From Apoda limacodes (Eukaryota > Arthropoda > Insecta > Lepidoptera > Limacodidae): a stretch of DNA of 64,000 nucleotides. The stretch lies in the NCBI GenBank assembly GCA_946406115.1, contig OX291557.1:8526501-8590500 (forward strand). The letters are read 5' to 3'. Of this stretch, positions 57,091-64,000 are shown piece after piece. The position numbers were made by a program, and so were the translations under genes. The notes below the pieces were generated by a model that saw only the letters and a list, made by a program, of their open reading frames with translations, searched no databases and had not been told where the DNA came from. Numbering within the stretch: the stretch's first letter is position 1; every line of letters starts with the position of its first letter.

Positions 57091-57394
57091 CATAACCCTA
57101 GTAATTGGGCGTAATAATCTAGCAAAAGTATTTAAAAGACAATAAATATTCCTGGACATCTGACAGTGTCATTCATTATGACTAATCCATGAAGCTCTTT
57201 GCAAACTCTTTACGATGCAAATCACATTCTTCATTCAGATTTTTTTTCCTACTATCTTTTGAAGACTTAAATAGCAAGAATTTTACACCTTCCACTTTGA
57301 TGAAGGGTGCAGATTTGCAGAGTTGCATCGTTGAATGAGCCCTTGGTTCCAAACTACGTAAAACACACAGTTTGAATTGTTTATCGCAAATTTT

Positions 57395-57482
57395 CAACCC
57401 ATCTTCGTCCTGTGCTGGGATTGAATCTACGTCCTCGGATTAGCAAACAGGGTCACTCCCAACGAAACCACCAGGCAGTATG
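57395..57482 (-). repeat. tRNA-derived SINE fragment, minus orientation
   Basis: On the minus strand: CTGCCTGGTGGTTTCGTTGG and the B-box-like GATTCAATCCCAGCAC. Confidence 0.5.
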
Positions 57483-57964
57483 AAAAATAAAAACAAGATC
57501 AAGCAGCCTGTATCAATCTGGCTAAGAGAAATCACTCACGACGAAGACGATACAAAATGATTTTTGAACTCAAAATCCAATTAAAAACCTCACATCGTAA
57601 ATATACTCTTAAGTTACTTTAAGATAACATACTCGATAATAAGTAAAATATGTAACTTATTTCAGTTATTACGATATTTGAGATACGATACGGTATAATA
57701 TTAAGATGAAAATTATATAACATAAAAATAGATCACGAATTTCAATAAAATGCCTGTTCCATTAAAAAATAATGAACATGTTTCTTGTGTTTTTATATAA
57801 CGAATGTTGTCGAATAAGTATTTAATGTAATAGTATGTATACTGTTTATATATTTTAGGTAAACGACAAATACATAATGCAAAATTTCAATATTGAAATT
57901 AGTAATGGGATTTGCTTCACTTACGTCATCAAATTTTATAAAATCTGGCTAAAGAACATTTCTG

Positions 57965-58350
57965 CAAACTAAAAACTGTTCAAACGCGAGTCGAACACGC
58001 ATGAAGTTCGGGTTCCGTTAAATAAGGATTATTTCAGATATCTCAAAAACTTGTGAGCCGATTGTTTTTTAAAATAATTTTGGTTTAAAGTTTTAATATT
58101 ATATAATTCAATACAACGTCTTAAAATTAGAGGTGGATACAATTTTTACAACTCACAAAATACATCTTAGAGAACTGTTATTTAAAAACCTTGAATGGTT
58201 TTTGAGCAACCTGTTAAATTATATTATACATAATATAACAAAACTGTATGGTAGATTAAATGAGACACCTCTCTGAATTTTTATCGCCAAATTTATCGAA
58301 AATATGCAGATGAGTTCTGTTTCTTTGCAATTTGGCTACGGAACCCTCAT
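57965..58350 (-). repeat. Diverged copy of the 37.3-kb repeat family
   Basis: CAAACGCGAGTCGAACACGC and GGGTTCCGTTAAATAAGGAT at the left. The right end is uncertain. Confidence 0.5.
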
Positions 58351-60120
58351 AATGCATATGAAACGATTCAGTGGCTTTTCAGGTTTTAAACACACCAACA
58401 CGCAGGTATTGTTCTCGTGTTGTCGACCCTTTATTTCTTTTGACACGTGAACATGAATTGTTTAAACCTATTTGTAGCTTGGTGTTGATTCTTTTGGATT
58501 GTGGGTTGTGCCGGTCGGTTCCGGGAAAACGACGCCATAACGATTTGCGCCAGAGTACGGGGCAGTAGACCCTTTTCATATAATTCTGACTGAGTTGATC
58601 TGATATATAAAAACCTTTTAACCTAACTCAGGCTAGGTAGGAGCAAGATCCTTTTGTTAGACATGGTTTCACACGGATGTTCATGCCAGGGCTCCTAGCT
58701 TCACGTCGAACCAGCACGATACACCCACAAGGTGAGATCCCTTTGTTAACACCCGGATACTACATCTTTCTCCCCATATTTTATACATTTCACATATTTT
58801 ATATAATAGTGGAATAGATAAATAGTATAAATAAAATATATATAAATATAAATATAAAATATTTTATTGTAATATATTATTGAGTATTTTTTTTAAAAAT
58901 TAAACGCGTGCACAATGTTTTAACTATTTACCCGACCGCGATATAAAGTAAAAGTGACCTTTGTCAAAGCCCAAACCTTGAGCTACGGTAGTTCTAACTT
59001 CCAACCGTTACGACAGCGGTCGACAACATTATTACCACCGGGATGTAATCTAACATCTAAAAGTATCCATCCCCTTTGAATCAGTTTATCTCTTGCCTCA
59101 GACACCTGACATTTTTTTATTTATTTATTTAACTGGTGTACAAATGCAGACTAAATGACCTACGGCATTCTCTAGCAGTCAACCATAGAGCCAAACGGAT
59201 AACTTATTGGCGGTAAGTAGAAAAAAAAATATGTTTAAGTCATATCTATGTATCTTAACAGAATAATAAATGACCCAAATATTTGGAAATTGCGAAATCT
59301 TTAAAAAAAAATTTAACGTAGCGTTATCTTTTCGACAAATATCTGTAACTTGTACTATCAAAGACAAGTATTCAATATGCAGTCCAAGAGCTTTGACACT
59401 ATCGAAAAGGGAATAATCGCTTGATTAGAACTGCAGGTGACACAGTGGTTATGTCAACTTTACTGACTCATATGTATCTACATGCGGTGTCCTACCTACA
59501 ACCATAACTCTTGTTAGCTTCAAGGCTTACAAAAAATACAGACAAATATACACAGAACGAAAACACAAGACAAAAATCGAAGTTTATCTTTAGAAGGCGC
59601 GTCTGCGATGTTTGGTTTTTTTTGTGTCGACATTAACTGGGCTGGGCTACTATACTATACTAAGCCAATAAAAGTTAGAACCAATACTAACAGTTTTAAA
59701 CAATCCTTTAAATATTCCTTTCAACTCATTATTACCTTTCTGCGACTTATTTTGCAACTTCACACTTTATTTACTCAACGACGTTAAATTTTGACAGACC
59801 TATTCTGTCTGTCTTATAATCGGTCTCATATATTCTGTTTAATTAAAGTTTTTGAAATTTAAATGTAGTTATGGATGTTATAGAATAATATTTTTATAAC
59901 TTAAACTTAAACTTAACCCAACTGTTCTCACTTAACTGTGCTTTGAAATTATTGGAAGAAATAATCACACTATTCTGTCACGCAGCGTACAGTTTTATGT
60001 TACCAAAACAAAAACGAGCCAAGTTATCTGTACTAAATTGTTTTGCTTCTAAATAAATTGAAATCTTTGTTAAGTGGTGTATATTTAGCAGGTAACTAGC
60101 GCTGCCATGAGTTATTTTCA
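58351..60120. other. Intron 1, mostly unannotated
   Basis: A patch at 58490-58750 is less AT-rich and contains a loose internal repetition (GCAAGATCCTTTTGTTA and GTGAGATCCCTTTGTTA). No gene recognised. Confidence 0.35.
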
Positions 60121-60376
60121 ATTTTCTCTTCGAAGTAAGCGAAGTTTGAGAATCCAAATGCTGAAAATGTGAAACTAATCATTAGCTATTTTTAGAACGT
60201 TTTCTATTATTCTTTGAATATCTCTGTGAGTTTTAGTAGGCATTTTTAGGCAGAAATGCCTACTAGAATGCACAGATATATCCTTACAACAATAAAAAAC
60301 GTTTTAAAAAGCCCTTGGCAAGTTTTAGATTTTCAACATTTAGATTTTTGTAATTAGCTTTCTTCGAAGAGAAAAT
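60121..60376. repeat. Long foldback (256 bp), arms about 120 bp
   Basis: ATTTTCTCTTCGAAG at 60121-60135 is exactly reversed at 60362-60376. The arms stay similar (roughly three quarters of positions by eye) right up to a perfect 12-bp pair, TAGTAGGCATTT (60235-60246) with AAATGCCTACTA (60253-60264), around a 6-base loop. Transcribed, it would form one long hairpin. Confidence 0.85.
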
Positions 60377-62615
60377 GAGAAATATCTATGCACTAGGTAG
60401 CTGCGACACCCCCTTAATGCTAAGGTTTGAGCCTTAAAAAATATATTAGAATAATTTAATAATCTTTGCTGTACATTTTTGGCAATCAACCTTACCTGCT
60501 TTTGAAGTTGGTTAAAAAGATGGGAATTACAGAAAAATTACGTTGCACACTATGGTAATTGACATAAGGATTTTATGGATCTAGATTACCACAAATAAAA
60601 TTAATTAATAACATAAGTTCATTGCCAGAATTGTAGTTATATTAAAGTTATATTTCGTATTTGTAGCTACGTACATACAAGTATTTAGGTACGTATTTTC
60701 ATCTAGGAATAAAATATAAATTTATTTTAATTGTAATTTAAATAATAATCAACATTTACGGTATAGGGCAAGCTTGGCTAATCTGTAAACTGAGTAAAAC
60801 TAATAAAGAAAAACACTTTTGTATGCTTAAAATGCTATTTAAAAAGGCATTCCATTTTAAACGTTATTACTTTTTTCTTAAGATCAATTTTATTGATTGA
60901 TTTATAAAATAGTTTTAAGTACGTTTAGTGCAAATTTATTATAGAAATATTAAACATAAGTTTTACTTCATTGTGGAAGTTTATTGACCCTCGGTTCGGC
61001 AAGCAGTACCTCTCCTAACTGAGCCATTGAATCAGTTAATATGTTTTACTTACGTATTTTTTAAATAATAAGTAAAATAATTAAATAATAATAAATAATA
61101 AAGAAAAGGAGAATAGAATCTGGAAATGCTTAAAAATGACTCCAATATTATCTATTACTTATATGTAATGTATCATTTACTCGATTTTACATTTTTTTTC
61201 CTTTTTAGAAACAGCGTCTGAAATATTAGCCTTACTAAATATATATATATATATATATTTATGCCAGTCTGATTTCAAAATTTCTTTTTGCATTAAATAT
61301 ATAGCCTATTTATTGAGGAAGGTTGCTGGCTAACTTCACGCTATGGATCTCAAGAGTACAGCATTAAATTAATATTTATGTATAAGATACTAACATTTTT
61401 CCGCGATTTCGTCCGCGAGTAGTTTATGGTTTTACCTACAAAAATATAGGAATTCTAATACAAATTTTCATCCCCTATTTGTCCGGTAGGAGATTGAATC
61501 ATACAGTCACTCAGCGATCTTCTTCTTTTATATAAACAGATTGTGGATATTTATAAAAAAAAAAACAGAATAATGCTGAATGTCTCTGAGGATCAGTAAT
61601 AATGTTTTTAAAAAAATATTTGGGTTGTTGAAAAACGCGTCTGTTAAAGATTAACAATGGCATGTGTAAAGCTTTAACAGACTGTTCTGGCAGCTATTAC
61701 AAAATATTAAGTGCTGTTATAAGGTAAAAGTTCCGAATCCATTTGATAAGTTATTCTTAGCTTGGCAACTTACTTTAAGTCATTCAGTGTAGTTCATTCA
61801 TACTTGATGTCTTTAGTTGAAATCTTATTTAAATCTTTCTTATCTAAATGTTTTGTTGATAAGTAAATTATCGTAGATAAGATATCGTAAAATATCGTAT
61901 CGTGGTAATTTCATTTTAGTATAATTTATATTTTTATTTATTTCACATATTTGTTATATCTTTAAGAAAATTAATAATTAATTTTTAACAAGTAATTTAA
62001 ATCAGTTCCTTTAGCCGTAACTATTAAGCAGTAATCCCATAATATATTAAAATAAGTTCTTGATTTAATACAAGTATCTAAAATTAGTTCTAGTTACCTA
62101 TAGCTATTGTAATTTATAATTTAAGAGACACTTTATTTTATTTATATATAGGTACTTATTATTACTTTCAATACTACTAAAATAGTCTCAAAATATTAAT
62201 TATATATAATTAATGAATAATTTAAATTGGTATCATTATTTGTTTAATTTTTTTTATTTTAATTTAAATCCAGCTAAATAAAAAAAATGCATTGAAAATA
62301 AAAGAAATACATATTTACTATATTATTCTTATTTTTATTAATTCTTTAGTGTTCTTATTGATATATTAATTTTAATCAAAAACTCAAACGAAACTATAAC
62401 AGCAAATAAGATTTTAATTAAAGTTTTTTATAGTTTCTTTCTTATGTAAATTATTATTTTAAACCGATTCACTTATCACATATCTGCACATTTATTTGAT
62501 TTAAAAAATACCCATATTTATCCAAATAATACAAAGTAAACTCATACTTTTATTTCTCTACAGTAAAAAATTAAACACAAGTAAATAAAGTATAATAAAG
62601 TCGTTAAAAACTAAC
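60377..62615. other. Start of intron 1, AT-rich, unannotated
   Basis: Contains an (AT)n run near 61240-61258 and an R-like fragment at about 61395-61540 (TCCGCGATTTCGTCCGCGAG). The last kilobase before exon 1 is extremely AT-rich. Confidence 0.4.
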
Positions 62616-62697
62616 CTGTAAGTTATCGCAACTTCGGACCAAGTACACTTCACTGAACAACTGTTTGGACGCGCGTCGCTCGCGCTTTGCTAGAACT
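62616..62697 (-). other. AT: Candidate allatotropin exon 1 (5' untranslated)
   Basis: About 82 nt between a predicted start near 62697-62703 and a good donor CTTACAG|GTTAGT (intron from 62615). No ATG in it leads to a long frame, consistent with a 5' UTR exon spliced to exon 2, whose acceptor lies only two bases before the ATG. Its composition is higher in GC than the flanks. The link to exon 2 is inferred from strand, signals and the absence of another gene between them. Confidence 0.5.
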
Positions 62698-62820
62698 GTA
62701 ATGGCTTCATCTATTCCCTGTACGAGGTTTTATAGCGTAGCACGCTCGTAGCGGTTGGTTCTACAGTGCTACGCCGCGCCCAGCTACGTAGGCGTGCGTA
62801 GGCCCCGGCCTACGAGACTG
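62698..62820 (-). promoter_or_regulatory. AT: Candidate allatotropin core promoter with TATA box and CTACG/CGTAG cluster
   Basis: On the minus strand TATAAAA lies at 62734-62728, about 30 bases upstream of an initiator-like ACAGT (62699-62695). Directly upstream, about 80 bp of GC-rich DNA contain seven CTACG/CGTAG half-sites (62736, 62747, 62769, palindrome 62784-62791, 62797, 62810). It is the most GC-rich block of the right half of the window. Confidence 0.55.
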
Positions 62821-64000
62821 CGTTTTTATGAATGTTGCCATACTGCCATTTTCATTACTTTTTTTTTGCAATTAGCATGAGAAAGTGTGACATTAGCGTG
62901 AGTGTATTTCTAGTATGATTCTAGTATGCATTTCGTTAAATCGTTATAGGTAATATTCTAGATGGACGAATTCTATTTTCGTTAAAATTTGTCAATTTTC
63001 AAATGTTTAAAAACGTTTTTATTATTTGACATGCACACCCAATCGCAAAAATTATCAGGTTAAGGACCCCAAAGATAATCTTAAGGTGAAATAATAAATA
63101 AAAATAAAAATAGTAAGATAAGAGTAGATTGAACAAGTAGAAAAAAAATGCATGCGAGAACCTAAACTAAATCCCGAGAGTAGTGGAGGCTATATTTGAT
63201 TCGCAGCAGTAGCTAAAGTGTAGATTGTAAATGTAGCAAAGGTGCGACATTAAATTTATTTTTTCACAAGTTATGCATTCTGCTTTTTATCATCGACTAT
63301 GAGAAAAGAGGTTTTACTGATAATCTTCGCTAATTCAAACTGCTATCAATATATAGTATTTCATTGCTTATTGGTTATAAATAAAACACATATTATTTAA
63401 AAAATAATAACAATGAGTTTTTCACAAAATCAAATAGATACATCAACATATACGTATTAAAAACAATTACCACTATTTTCGTAATAGAACGAAATCAAAA
63501 AAAATCTCTTTTTCAATATTTAGAACCAGGTTTTTAGAAGCCTAAGGTCGACGAAGCCTTTAATGACTCGAGTTTATAATTTTCGTACCGCCTGTAATAC
63601 ACACAATGTTTTTCATCACATTTGCGTGTAAAAAAAATAGATTAACCAAAAAAAGACCCAAATAGTGGGAATAGTAATAAGATATCTCGAGAATTTATGA
63701 ATCAAAAAGTTTTGGCTGAAGTTAAAACATACTTAAACACAATTTTTTTTGACAAAACTTATTTAGAACCACAGCTTTTATACATATTTGACAGAACGGG
63801 CGCGTCATTACCGCCCCCGGGTTCTTTGAACGCACGCTGCAGTTAGAGAAAAGTAAAAATTACAAAGAAAAAGCCCGAGGAAGTAATTAAGGTCTCAGCA
63901 TCCGCTTTTCCTGCACGTAATGTCACTTTTTAAGCGTAAGAGTACGGAAAAAATATGAAATATAAAAAAAAAAACTCCCGACTACTAGTACTAGACTCCC
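62821..64000. other. Upstream flank of the candidate promoter
   Basis: AT-rich, no gene recognised; a GC-richer patch at 63795-63840 (CGGGCGCGTCATTACCGCCC). It may hold distal regulatory sequence. Confidence 0.35.

Larger units (their letters stand above)
19167..62615. other. Allatotropin intron 1 (about 43.4 kb), repeat-rich
   Basis: It runs from donor ACAG|GTTAGT at 62615 to acceptor TTTCAG at 19167, if exon 1 is right. It holds the repeats, hairpins and transposon remnants listed below. No second gene could be supported. Confidence 0.55.
8550..62700 (-). other. AT: Allatotropin transcription unit (whole gene span)
   Basis: This entry ties the exons together: candidate exon 1 (about 62697-62616), exon 2 (19166-18981), three optional cassettes (14681-14562, 13867-13766, 12610-12509) and three constant exons (10870-10783, 9350-9263, 8762-8718 plus 3' UTR). 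All inferred introns are GT-AG. The core coding sequence is 184+88+88+45 nt (135 codons including stop). Adding all cassettes gives 243 codons. The product is a secreted neuropeptide precursor. In Lepidoptera allatotropin stimulates juvenile hormone synthesis in the corpora allata and also acts on heart and gut through a G-protein-coupled receptor. Exon assignment for the coding part is strong. Exon 1 and the transcript ends are inferred from signals only. Confidence 0.85.

Noticed and set aside
1..64000. CRISPR arrays, operons, ribosome-binding sites, rRNA
   Set aside because: None seen; the sequence is animal nuclear DNA.

Overview
This is eukaryotic DNA, almost certainly from a moth or butterfly. 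The evidence is an AT-rich, intron-rich sequence carrying the insect neuropeptide gene allatotropin in its lepidopteran form, plus many interspersed repeats of types common in Lepidoptera (Jockey-type retrotransposons, tRNA-derived SINEs, short foldback DNA elements). There is no sign of prokaryotic gene organisation.

Layout. Bases 1-8500 are a transposon graveyard. A nearly full-length Jockey-type non-LTR retrotransposon lies on the + strand: ORF1/gag enters from outside the window, and ORF2 (endonuclease plus reverse transcriptase) is broken by one frameshift. Decayed, 5'-truncated pieces of other LINEs follow, with two tandem copies of a very abundant repeat called R-family here. From about 8.5 kb to 62.7 kb the window is occupied by one gene on the minus strand, allatotropin. 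Its order in transcription is: a candidate TATA promoter and non-coding exon 1 near 62.7-62.6 kb; a 43-kb first intron packed with repeats and hairpins; exon 2 (18981-19166) with the start codon, signal peptide and the peptide [18 protein letters not shown]; three cassette exons (14562-14681, 13766-13867, 12509-12610); and three constant 3' exons (10783-10870, 9263-9350, 8718-8762) encoding the conserved C-terminal spacer and stop codon. The last 1.2 kb is upstream flank.

How it works. All three cassettes begin and end in phase 1 and have lengths divisible by three (120, 102 and 102 nt). Any combination can therefore be skipped or included without breaking the frame; the core precursor is 134 aa and the all-inclusive form 242 aa. 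Each cassette encodes one extra amidated peptide ending in ARDF, ANDF or ARGY followed by Gly-Lys-Arg. They look like the allatotropin-like peptides known from alternatively spliced Manduca sexta transcripts. The cassettes were found by reading exon phase, splice sites and amidation signals on the minus strand.

The large first intron holds most of the unexplained structure. It contains a 771-bp foldback element with arms of about 180 bp, a 256-bp long hairpin 2.2 kb downstream of the promoter, several compact 50-95-nt hairpins of pre-miRNA size, a TIR-flanked internally deleted transposon that keeps a helix-turn-helix N-terminus, a minisatellite with a unit near 31 bp, a 270-bp GT microsatellite and repeat pairs in direct and inverted orientation. 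No second protein-coding gene could be supported inside the intron.
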